Shown one piece after another: positions 34,229-44,570 of a DNA stretch of 64,000 nt. The stretch's first letter is position 1, and each line of letters begins with the position of its first letter. Both the position numbers and the translations under genes were made by a program. Source of the stretch: Lepidurus packardi (lineage: Eukaryota > Arthropoda > Branchiopoda > Notostraca > Triopsidae); assembly GCA_023053545.1 (NCBI GenBank), contig JAKZAN010000001.1, forward strand, positions 9,320,565 to 9,384,564. Reading direction: 5' to 3'. Under the pieces are notes generated by a model that was given only the letters and a program-made list of their open reading frames with translations, was not told where the DNA came from and searched no databases.

Positions 34229-35465
34229 GAATAAGGCACAATCACTCTTGAAAGAGGCAAATGCAAATCTATAACTACAGAACAACTATTAGACTGAGCT
34301 AAGGGGATATAAGCATTGCTGGTTTTTATCTCGTTCAGAAACTGTACCGCTTTATCTTTGGGTTTGCCCAGTTGATAAGAGAAAAGTTTGTTTAGCTGTA
34401 CTTTCTTAATACAATAGATTGTAGCCGATTGTAAATTAATTCTCGATTGTTAAGCCAATACACCATATTTACTTTGTCTTATATCTGTTATATAAACTGC
34501 GTAAATTTAGTATACATTTTTTGTAATATTTATGCAGTAATTTACATAAATAAAGGAATTTAAACTACCCAACCAATAGCTCTTTTTTACTTAACTTAAA
34601 TTCCAGCGTGAGTACAGCTCTTGGCCGACTTCTATTGCGAGTTATCTGATTATTTTACATATAAAGCATATGCCAAACAAGGTTTCATTAAAATAAAACT
34701 AGACTAATCCCCTGTCTTGATACCAATGGCTGCTTTCTGTACATGAAGTCAATGACACTGAATTTCGTATGCGCTATCCGAAGCCCTGCTACCATTGGTT
34801 CTTGCTGGCCTAACGATTCGTGCATGGTGGTGTCATTTCTTCTTTTGCCCGTACATGTACATTAAAATAATTTTACGTTTCTGTACATGAAGTCAATGAC
34901 ACTGAATTTCGTCGCGCTATCCGAAGCCCTGCTACCATTGGTTCTTGCTGGCCTAACGATTCGTGCATGGTGGTGTCATTTCTTCTTTTGCCCGTAGGAA
35001 CGAGAAAAGCATGTCCCTTTTTTCTCCTAATTGAAGCTAATGAAATCTATCCAAAAAAATATTTGGCAGACTGGGAATTAAGGTATGTGATAGGAACTTT
35101 GCCCGTGTAGTACTTTCTTATTTCAGTGAACCTTTATAACCGTTAAAAGTGAAATAGCGAGTTTTTCGAAGTTGGGTGAACCCGAGCTTTGGCCACAGGT
35201 GTCGGCGCCATTTTCCGCAAGAAATCCGAACCGCACCCAATCCGCGGTTTGTTTTGATTGAACAGCTCAGCGTGGAGCCCGCTTTGAAAGCATTGAAAAC
35301 ACAATTCAGAACAAAACACTTGAGTCACTGACTGCAGTCAGCAAAGTTTATTCCCAACAAGAAAAATACATCGGAAGACGAATTAAACGTCCGTCACGCT
35401 GTAGACGCAGGACGTCTATAAACGAGTCTGTGCACAAAGCACTTAATAACAAATCACCATTAGCC
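34229..35465. other. Bidirectional intergenic region between GH31 and ZNF511 genes
   Basis: 1.2 kb separating divergent start codons. It must carry both promoters. It contains a near-perfect direct duplication (34734-34996) and otherwise AT-rich sequence. The frame of ZNF511 stays open upstream of its ATG for about 200 bp, but without another ATG. Confidence 0.5.
34734..34996 (+). repeat. Near-identical direct duplication, 120-bp copies 144 bp apart
   Basis: 34734-34853 and 34878-34996 start TTTCTGTACATGAAGTCAAT and end TTCTTTTGCCCGTA. They differ by a change near TTTCGTATGCGC versus TTTCGTCGCGC and are otherwise the same. Between them are 24 bases ending ATTTTACG. The identity implies a recent tandem duplication in the shared upstream region of two divergent genes, or an assembly artefact. 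Confidence 0.9.
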
Positions 35466-37784
35466 ATGTCTTTAGAAATTCTGAGAAATTTAGGGGTCTC
35501 TCGTAGACAATTTGACGATCCTTTATTCAAAGAAGGAAACCATATTTGCCAAAAATTATTCGAAAAACGTGCAATTGTGGACTTGGATGATGAAGAGCTG
35601 CTCCATACCAAGTAAAAACTATTTAAATACACGCTGTCTCAGTTAATAGCTTTTTCTTGCATTAAAGTTAAGGACGGGTCAATTTGGCAAGGACAGACTA
35701 AAGTCTTGGGTCTTGTTTCTTTTAGGTTGAAACAGTTTTGCTGCTCTATTCCTGGTTGCGTCCACACCTTCGAATGTGTAGCCGCTTTTGAAGACCATTA
35801 CAACTCCCATCATCAATATACTTGTATCACATGCAAGAAGCATCTCCCATCGCCCCAGCTGCTGGAACTGCACATAATGGAGCGTCACGATCCTTTCTTC
35901 CAAGTCTTGGCTACCAAGCAAGCAATGGTAAGTCTTGGCTATTTTATTTTATTTTGCTACGTTATCAAGCTATTAGTTTCCCGTAGAGCTGGTTAACACG
36001 TTGCAGCTGTCTTATTTTCCGTCCCCGGTAAAGAAAGAAAAGGAAAGAAAGGATCAAAAACGGGATGGGTGATGGCGTAACTTATATAGCCCTATCTCAA
36101 GTTGAGTGTTATTTTATCTCACGGCAAAGCAGCTCAGTTCTCCCCTTACCAAGGCCTTTTTGTAGCGCATTAGAACTTGTTTCAAAGGCGTCCTAAAACT
36201 TTCTTACGCTCCTGTTCAGTATTGTTCCCATGTCTCTTTTTTCTTTACTCTCCGACCTGCCTGGCGTTGTTAATTCACAAGCACGAAAAGCAAAAGAAAG
36301 AGTTTGAGGAAACCCGTACCTTCTTAACCGGCAACAACAATCCTTTTACCACAGGGAATTGCTTAAGCAATTCGAAGTTAAACCCAGCGAAAATCAACGT
36401 GACAGTCCAGTAGGTGGCGTGAGGTGTTCAGCCTGAGAAACAAAAACTTTCTTGGCTAAGTTCGGTTTAATTATGTTGCTTTTAGAACAAGGAAAATTCA
36501 TGAAACTATAACTAAAAGAAAAAATGACATTCTCAACTTTAAAGTACTCATTTAATTACTGCGTAATCGCTCTTTTGACTTCATGAAGGAATAAAGCAAG
36601 AAATATAGAATCTAACGAAAAGCGCACAATTTAAAAAAAGTTTGAAAGCTATTAATGTACTTTTCTGTGACATTCATTTAAAAGATCCAGCCTAAAAATT
36701 AACTAGATTTGCTGAATTTTTGTTACAGTTTTCTTATTTTAACTAAAGTTATAATATTATAAATGGCGTTATTTATTTTATTTAGCTGATGTTAGGCTGG
36801 ATTTGTTTAGGCTGGATGCCTTTCTAACAAAATTTTTTAAAATTACAAGTTAAATTATGTTTGGTGTTTTACTTGTAATTTTACAAACTTTGGTAAATAA
36901 CTTGCCCCAAGTTATATGCTTTTTGTAGTAAGTTATTTTCTTCATTGTAATTTTGACAATAGCTATATTAAACGTATACGGTACGACGTTGGACGTTGCC
37001 ATTTTTATGTCAGTATAAAAATTAGAATCAAATTGTAATATTACAATATAAATGCATATCTGCAGGTAGTTAGTACTGGAACTTTTAAATGACAGATACA
37101 TTTGTTAAAAAACGTCACAATTAAGAAATTATGATAGGAGATTGTATTTGTACTTATAAAATTACTGCATTTTCTTTCGCGAAGCTGCTAATTAAAGGAA
37201 CTCTTTGCAGAATTGGCAGCACAATTGAAAGTTTTCTGATTATTGTTTTTTCGATTCAGTATCGCTGTTTAATGGAATCTTGCAGCGAAACCTTTATGGA
37301 TACCCAGGCTCGCCGTGTTCACTGTAAGAAAGTCCATCATATCCCTGCTTCCTTTCGGTTCGACGAGTGGATAACGCATCCCAAAAGCTCCAACCGCACG
37401 GTCTCTAACAGCTCAACCATGGATGACATGGAAACAGAGGCTTGCAATACCAGTGCCGGTACTTGTACTGCAAATCCTAAGGAATCAAAAATGGAAGCTG
37501 GAAGTGGTGACGCTTGTCCAAGTCCATCAGGTTCTTCGGGGTACAAATTCAGTTATCATGTTCCGACCAATTTTTCTTTCGGCCATGGAGCGAGTCGAGG
37601 TTTCATGCACCGTCCTGGCCGCGGTCGCGGTCGCAAGCAGCAAGCGAAAGGCGTGCCGATGACTGGTGTCGTACGTGACACGGCTACTGACGTGTCCAAG
37701 ATGGATTTGAGTGATTTGGAAGCAGCACTTCCACCTCCGTCTCCGTCGCCATCACCTTTGATCTCGTCTGAACGTAAAAAGTAA
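35466..37784 (+). CDS. ZNF511: C2H2 zinc-finger protein ZNF511
   Basis: Three exons, 35466-35611, 35726-35927 and 37260-37784, join in frame to 290 aa. Three C2H2 fingers: CSIPGC-x(12)-H-x4-H in exon 2, CITCKKHLPSPQLLELHIMERH in two parts also in exon 2, and CLMESC...H...VH at the start of exon 3. After the fingers come SFRFDEW, an acidic/Ser linker, then YHVPTNFSFGHGASRGF and an Arg/Gly-rich RPGRGRGRKQ stretch. The HxxFRFD and the FGxGAxRGF blocks are the features that identify ZNF511 among C2H2 proteins. Its role is poorly known, with nuclear localisation expected. The ATG at 35466 is the only in-frame ATG before the first finger; upstream codons remain open. Intron 2 is 1.3 kb. Confidence 0.9.
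35928..37259 (+). other. Second intron of ZNF511 (1.3 kb)
   Basis: AT-rich intron bounded by ATG|GTAAGT and ATTCAG|TAT. It contains a 12-bp perfect inverted repeat, AAAATTACAAGT at 36839-36850 with its complement at 36871-36882, which may be chance in such AT-rich sequence. No exon or transposon protein recognised. Confidence 0.45.
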
Positions 37785-37944
37785 ACTCGCAGCCGAAAAT
37801 CAAATTTTTTTTTCCATTTTTTTGAGGGGTAGGGGCGGGGTAAGCTTTCAAACACTTGCCAAAGTGATTTGCTTTCCTTGGGAAAGTCAATTTGAATCAT
37901 TTCCACCTCAATTAAAAAGAAAAAGAAAGAAAAAAACTAATTTC

Positions 37945-37950
37945 AATAAA
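37945..37950 (+). terminator. Polyadenylation signal AATAAA of ZNF511
   Basis: AATAAA 161 bp after the stop codon, on the coding strand, with no other signal nearer. Confidence 0.5.
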
Positions 37951-39581
37951 TTGGATCTTTAGATGAGTTAGGTTTCCAGCGAGATTACGTAACTCCAGAG
38001 AGAGAAGAAAATAACTTTCGGAATCATCCTTTTTTAATATTTCATTAGTTCCAGGTTTGTTAGTTATAGGGAGAGAAGCAAAAGTAGTGATTAAGACGTG
38101 AAACCCTGCGTTTGCTTTCCTGTGCTTTTGTAAAAGTATGAACGCCTGTAATCCGCATTCTTCGTTTGTCGAACAAAAAAACTTTTCCCTCGTTTCTTTC
38201 CTAAGCAGCTGTTTTCTTTTTAAGGGTTTTCTCTTTCACCAAAGTATATGTAAAAGAAAAAGACTCGGGCTAGAGAGACGTTAATTAGAGAAGGGGCTTA
38301 TTGATTTTTTTTTTAGTTCCGGCTCCAGTCCTCCAAGTCTTTATATTTTCCGACGTTATTTGTATAGCAAGCCAAAAGAACGGGTTTATGAAGCTTTTTT
38401 TCGTACTTTTTTCCTTTCACCATCCACGTTTATTAGGGAGGGGGCGAGGCTTAAGACTGAAAGCTGGTATAACTCCACCCCTTTATGATATTCTGCCTTG
38501 ATTAATTTCATTCTTTACTCGCTGTTTTCTCTCATTTGCGTTGAATTTCGTGAATTGCTCTCCTTCCTGGTTGGATACCTTAATTTAAGCCTTAATTTGA
38601 ATGAATCTTTGGCTTTTTTACAATTTTTTTAAGAGATCCTATCGTTGTGAGATTTTCTTCAAGTCGTTGAGAGTTGGGAAAAGAGGTAAAAAGAGGAACT
38701 ACAAAGGGGACGTAGTTATCGGAACGTGTGTATGAGGCAATAGGTGGTAATCTGGGTCTATACATTTGACAGAAGCTTTAGCAGAGCAGGGACAATAGGT
38801 GGAAGAAAGATGGTAAAGGAGGCGTTTTAGTAAACGGTGACGACGGAACGGGGAGTGGGGTTAGGATAATGCATGACTAAGAGCTCGTGGATGTGAATGT
38901 CAATTCTCGGGTGCACAATACGGATGCATTAGCTTGTGCCTTTTGCTGTATTCCTACTTTAGCCAGTATGCACCATTAACCGACAAGTTTCTACCCCCAA
39001 AATGGCAACATATATCCCTCACGCTGATAGGATATGGGGGGAACGAATGCCCTCTCATGGATCTGATTCCAGAAGATGAGATTCATAACATGCCATTTTC
39101 GTGATAAACATCTTGAAACCCAATTCGGGAAGAGGAATTAGTCGTGCAATGGAAAAGGGATAGTCTCACTCGGCGATTTCGTGACTAAGTGTCGAAGAAT
39201 TCCTAGGATTTCTCCGTCTTTTGGACTCGATATGCCGTCACGCGACTCAGACACGTGGCTTAAGTTGTTTAGATGACTATCGAGCAGAGCTGAGCACTTT
39301 CAAATACGACGGGATCTATTGTTCACATATCTTTACGGGTAATCTGCGAAGGAAATATTGACATGTTAATTGGATCCGAAATATAAAACAGTAAGAAAAA
39401 GGTTGGATTGGAAAAAATCTGACAATTCGTATTTGAAAATAGTGTCAGCAAACTTTTGTATATACTGCAGACGTTTTGTTTAATGAAATTCCTGTTCTAA
39501 GAGAAATGAGATGGATCTATTCTTTGGAGAGAATGTAACTTTACGAATTGCGTATTTTTGTATAGCGAAATGTTTTCATTA
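37951..39581. other. Intergenic, no gene recognised
   Basis: AT-rich sequence with purine-rich stretches. No ORF with recognisable similarity or splice pattern was found. Confidence 0.35.
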
Positions 39582-39690
39582 CAGTATATGCCGCTTATTG
39601 TGATCACTGGTTACCAGAACCAGACGCTTTGTGGAATCACATTATAAAGGACCGATTCAAAGGGATAAAATTCATAGCAACAGTATTGGT
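39582..39690 (+). mobile_element. Fragment related to the pogo/Tigger element in the RBL intron
   Basis: Begins after TA with CAGTATATGCCGCTTATTG, then TGATCACTGGTTACCAGAA, and continues with AAGGACCGATTCAAAGGGAT and AAAATTCATAGCA, matching 7498-7605 for about 105 bp. Past this the similarity stops and no right end was seen nearby. It preserves the terminus better than the intron copy does, including the flanking TA. Confidence 0.72.
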
Positions 39691-41497
39691 GTAGTGAATC
39701 TAGAAAAAGAATACTAAATAAAGGAAACTACAACCTACTTATGTGTGCATCATTGTGTTTTGAAACGATTAAAGCGTTTATTGTTTTGTTATTGACTATA
39801 AATAGTCACGTGGTTTTAGCCTAAATGTCCGATTTTTGCTAAAATTCCTCAAATTGTAATGCCGTGTAAAATTTTGAATTTCGTATTTCTAGGCACAGTA
39901 ATGCATGGTACCAGCAATTGTTTTACCATTTATTCTCTTTAATTTTCTTTTGGAACTTGAGATGATTTTTCACATTATCAATCTTGAGAGAATTTCTCTT
40001 CATGGTATTTGAATTTTGTAATTTTCTTTCGCTTCATTTTCGTCCGTTTGAAACTAGTCAAATTTTATTTACTGGCAGTGAGATTTATTGAACTGTTGTC
40101 AAGATACTCCGGGTAATCTATGTCTACATTTTTATTTTCCAATCGCTTCATTCTATTGTTAAGAATAGTTTGAGTCAAGAGTTGTTAAGAGTTACTTTAT
40201 TTATAATACGTAGAAGAAAAAAAGAAAATTTCAGAAACATTTAAAAGTTTGCGTCACTAAACTACACGTTTGGATGGTATGGCCAAAAAAACAACACTGA
40301 ACACGTGAATGGGAAACCCTGATTGCTGGACCAAAATCAGGGAATATTCAAAACTGGGATAAAGAAAAAGTTGGTGTTCTATAACGGTTGTGAAAGAGAT
40401 TGAATCTTGTGATGTGAGTTTCTTTTCGTCGCGTTATTTCTTTGGTGGGGTGTGTGGATCGGTTTAGCATGAGCAAATTATATGCTGACAAGGATAATGA
40501 TTCCTGCTTGCCTTAACACCCGCTGCATCGTTTTTGACCCCATCTCGCGTTACGCGTGACCTCTCCTGGGAGCTCTCCATCGACACCAGCTCATCCGAGC
40601 ACTTTGCATTGGAGATGAGCTGTACTCTCGTTCTTCTTGCTCCAGCAATGGCAGGGCACCGAAAAGCCACCGCGGGCTCTAAGAATTTCTGAACAATACG
40701 AGATGAAGCTTCCGTTGTTTTCTTTTCCTTCACAGCACAGATGAAAAGAGAAAAAAGGTAAAAAGAGAGAGAGAAAGGGGGAAAAGTTTTGACTACCAAA
40801 CAAGAGAATAGAGGAAAAGATAATTCACTTTAGCCCAGCAAGACAAGAGCAAGCTGTATTACCGTTTGTCAGATGTACTGCATAGGATGTATAGGAAAAG
40901 CCAAGTCAGTCTTGTTCACGAGGCTCGTATGTGCCTCTTAGAGCAATTCTCTTCCGTCCCACACATTGTAGAATTACCAGAGCGCAAAAGACGCTTAGAA
41001 AGTTTCCCGAAGCTTAGCGCAATGTTTAGTCAGAGAAGAAATAACTGTCAAAACAGACTACGCTTGTTACACTGTGAATTGCGTTAGGGTTTTTATATGG
41101 CGGAGGTTGAAGTTTTGGCCTCACACAATTCTACATTTCTTTCAGTTTTTTCCTCCGTTTGGCGGCTTCAACAATGAAATGAAATGTGCATGCAGCATAC
41201 TTCTTTGTATATTTCTTGTATTTCTTGTATTTGTATTTTTCTTTGTATATTACATGTATATTTATTTCACTTAACCTGTCCGAGTTTTAAGTTTGGGCGC
41301 TCTGGAGATTGAGGTTGGCAATAACTTGGCTTCTATATACAAGGAAAGGATATCCAAAGCAAATATTTGTTTGTGCACAGATTTCCCTGGTGAGACTTCT
41401 GAAGCTCGTCCTGGCACGCAATTTTTTTTTTATTTATTTCTTAAACTCTTCATGAAGAAGAGAGTTTGAACTTTTTTCAATTTCCAAGTTGTAACGC
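39691..41497. other. Intergenic, no gene recognised
   Basis: AT-rich DNA. The stretch 40500-40700 is more GC-rich and open on the minus strand for about 110 codons, but the translation has no recognisable family or splice partners. Confidence 0.35.
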
Positions 41498-41512
41498 AAT
41501 TGTCAAGCTAGT

Positions 41513-42028
41513 AGGAAAGCCCTCTTAAAGATCTAGATCTAGAAAACCCTGACCGCAAACCTCTTATATGCTCCAATTTGACGAGGGCCGTCAAAAAAAT
41601 AATACAAATCAGAACATTACATGTCCCTTCCCTTGATTATCTAAAACGAATAAAAAAGGCGCATGCAAACATCTGCCCATGTCAAATCCGAGAGAAGCAA
41701 GACGTACCCCATTTACTACGATGCACAAAGCTCAATAAAGAAAGAGCTCAATTTCTGCGAAAACCAAGTATTCTCAAAATCCACTTCAATGCAGCAGATA
41801 TCCTATGTAACACAAAAACCTTCCATGCACTGGCTCTTTTTACAGATAAAATGAAAGAAGCAACTCATTTAAGTACCTAGGATAGGTGTTCAAATCTTCT
41901 GTACCCCCTGTGGTATGTTATTTTACTACGTACAGATATTAGTGACTTTGTAGAATAGATAAAAATACACTATCCGACAACAGGCAGAAGCCTACGTCGG
42001 CCTAATAATAATAATAATAATAAAAAAG
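41513..42028 (+). mobile_element. 5'-truncated non-LTR retrotransposon (LINE) with 15-bp target duplication
   Basis: AATTGTCAAGCTAGT occurs at 41498-41512 and again at 42029-42043, a perfect 15-bp target site duplication. The insert ends in (TAA)n followed by A-rich sequence, as in I-clade elements. Its 5' part encodes, in 41578-41880, the C-terminus of a LINE polyprotein: IIQIRTLHVP..DYLKRI, then CPC....EKQDVPHLLRC.KLNKER, the usual cysteine-containing tail after the RT (and RNase H) domain, then a stop at 41878-41880 and about 150 bp of 3' UTR. The RT itself is absent through 5' truncation. The intact target duplication suggests a rather young insertion. Confidence 0.85.
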
Positions 42029-42103
42029 AATTGTCAAGCTAGTCAACTTTTTTGTCTTGGTTTATTAAGAAAGTTCTAAAAAGTGTCACGTTACGTAATG
42101 AAG

Positions 42104-42562
42104 GCCTTGCGACACAAGGACGACTGGACAAAAGGACTCGGTGTACCCGACACAAGGACGCCCGGCCACGACAGAAGGACGCCGGGCTCCGACAGGTTGT
42201 GAGGCCCATAATTTTTTAAGGGGCCAATAGAATTTTGAGTTTAAAAGGTCTCTGCTCATTGGTTAAACGCCAACGAGATTAGAAAATGCTTTAGTCGTAA
42301 TAAAAAATACGTCACAAGGTTAGGTTAGGTTAGGTTTGTCGGCCTTCTGTCGGGGTCCGGAGTCCTTGTGGCGTGATTTTTTAAGTAAGGGGTAAGCACT
42401 TGCTGTCTCGTTGGCGCTTAACCGATGAGCAGAGACCTTTTAAACTCTAAATACTACTGGTCCCTTAAATGGTTATGGGCATGGCGCCCTTCTGTCGGGA
42501 CCCGGTGCCCTTATGTCGGGTACACGGAGTCTTTTTGTCGAATCGTCCTTGTGTCTACTCCC
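42104..42562. mobile_element. Fold-back DNA transposon, about 200-bp arms, TTAGG tract in the loop
   Basis: The left arm starts GACACAAGGACGACTGGACA; the right arm read on the minus strand starts GACACAAGGACGATTCGACA, and the arms remain alignable for about 200 bp through AAAAGGTCTCTGCTCATTGG / AAAAGGTCTCTGCTCATCGG and GCCAACGAGA. The flanks are CGTAATGAAG at 42094-42103 and 42563-42572, a 10-bp direct repeat. Each arm contains several ACA(C/A/G)AAGGAC boxes at roughly 25-30 bp steps. In the loop is TTAGGTTAGGTTAGG (42319-42333). No coding capacity. Long arms and a 9-10 bp duplication suggest a Mutator-like fold-back element, but this is inference. Confidence 0.8.
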
Positions 42563-42572
42563 CGTAATGAAG

Positions 42573-44241
42573 TACTAAATGGCTTGGCATAACTTCCAAT
42601 GGGCAATAATTTAAGTTGAAATACCTTTATGCGTGTTAAGCTATCCTTCATGTTTTTTTTTGTCGTTTAATCGCCCAAAAAGAAATAAACGCTTTGATAC
42701 CGGTCACGCTCGCTATTCTTCGCCAACTGGCAAATAGCTTGCGAACAAAAGCTCCGTATAGAAGCTAATCTATTGTCTTCCTTCCGTCCTTTTGGTTGTC
42801 TCGTCCTTTTTTGTGGAGTTTTTTTCCGTGGGTCGATTTTTCTATTTATTTTTTTCTTCGAGAGTTTAAACGTTTCAAAGATGATCCAAACTTCCACTTG
42901 ACATGTCAATGTGTTCTAGCTTGGACTATGAAAAGGCGAGGTTTTCCTTTCCAATGAGCCCGAACAAAATTGAAGAACGTTCCACATTCATGGCGGTATA
43001 TTTTAGTATTGTTCTAAAGAAAAAGGGAGGACGAGTGATGAAGAAGACCGTAACTATGATATGAGTTTTTGCGTCGTGTAATTTGGAAGGGATGTCTGGG
43101 GAAGGAACGTCTTCTATTGCTGACGGTTTTTCAGTGAAATATCTTTTCGGATACTGAATGTCCACGAGGGATTGTCTTCCTTAAAGGATCCACGCTGCTC
43201 TGCTGGGGTTGCGGTATGTACTTGCGACAGATGGCGTTGTGTCGCGCACATGCCGGAATTCTCGGGGAACAACGGACAGACGAGCAAAAGGTTTTTATAT
43301 ATATTTCTAGCACTTGCGTCTTTCTTTGAGTTTTTTTACGAGTTGTCAGCTGGTCAGTCAATGACAATAGGGGGTGGGACTTTTCAAGCCAGTCTTTTTA
43401 TTTCTGCGAAGCGACAATTACCACCCAGCACCCTGGAAGGATCGCATGATTACAGTAGTTCCAGGAAATATTTTTTCTTTTCTTTTGCGTGTGTGGTCCT
43501 CCTCAAGAGGAAACTAATGAAACAAACCAGACGTATATGAGTCACCCTTCACAGCTCATTTTATGGATACTTATAGAGGATTCATCCTTTAATAAGTTGT
43601 TCAAAATTTGTCGGGAAATGAAAACGAATGGGTAAATGATAGAGATAGACGGATGAGAAAACGTAAGATATTATAATAAATTTTCTCTTTAAAATAAAAC
43701 AGGTTGTTCCAAGCGTTCAAGTCACTTTGGGTTATGGTTAGGTTTGTTTTCTTTTTTTTTTTTTTGTTTTTTCAATTAGTGGGCGTAGACTTGAAAGCCT
43801 GTTGCCAAACTTATTTATTTGTCAATCATTTACATGACTTAGTCTTTTTCAAAAAAGGAGCAACGAATTAGAGGAGGTTGAGAAGTGGGTCTATAGATAA
43901 GAGTGTATACGCTATAAAAAGCTCCCATACAAGTAAACCAATTAATCTGACAATTTTAATTTTTAAATAAATATTCCAAATGGCTTTCTTGAGACGAAGT
44001 GAAAAGACAAAGATCAGCGTTATTTTTTTACGTTTTTTTTTAGAAAGCGTTTGTCCTTATTACAGCTTCTCACACTACAGGACAGATTAATAGGGAACTT
44101 GGGATCAGATATTGTGTACATGACCTAAAGTTAGTGTATTAATAATGCAGATATTAATTTTGTAAAAAAAAGTTCAATTACTTACCAGTGCAATATTGCT
44201 GTTGTGCAAGTTCAGAACGCAAATTAATGTTTGCAAAAGCA
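42573..44241. other. Intergenic, no gene recognised
   Basis: AT-rich with several poly-T runs. Two overlapping ORFs near 42926-43540 (about 80-120 codons) lack family resemblance and splice context. Confidence 0.35.
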
Positions 44242-44570
44242 TACAATTTCGATTGAAAATGAGAGTGGCGCCTCTGATGAAAATGAAAAAAAAACACAGA
44301 GAGGACATACCTGTCCTAACAGTATACGTGTTATTAACTTGCTGTTTATTTATTGAACCTGTGTTTACATCTGTCTGTACAGGTCATTGTTAAGCGGAAA
44401 GTTACAATTTCGATTGGAAATGAGAGTGGCGTCTCTGATGAAAGTGAAAAATAAATACGGATAGGACATACCTGTCCTACCAGTATATGTGTTATTAACT
44501 TGCTGTTTATTGAACCTGTGTTTACATCTGTCTGCACAGGTCATTGTTAAGCGAAAGTTACAATTTTGTC
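44242..44570 (+). repeat. Tandem repeat, about 2.1 copies of a 156-161 bp unit
   Basis: Units start TACAATTTCGATTG at 44242 and 44403, and a third begins TACAATTTTG at 44559. Each unit contains GAGAGTGGCG, the small inverted repeat AGGACATACCTGTCCT, TGTTATTAACTTGCTGTTTA and TGTTTACATCTGTCTG. The copies are about 90 percent alike by eye. Unit length is close to that of many satellite monomers. Confidence 0.85.

Noticed and set aside
36839-36882. 12-bp inverted repeat in ZNF511 intron 2.
   Set aside because: Almost pure A/T in an AT-rich intron; chance is an adequate explanation.
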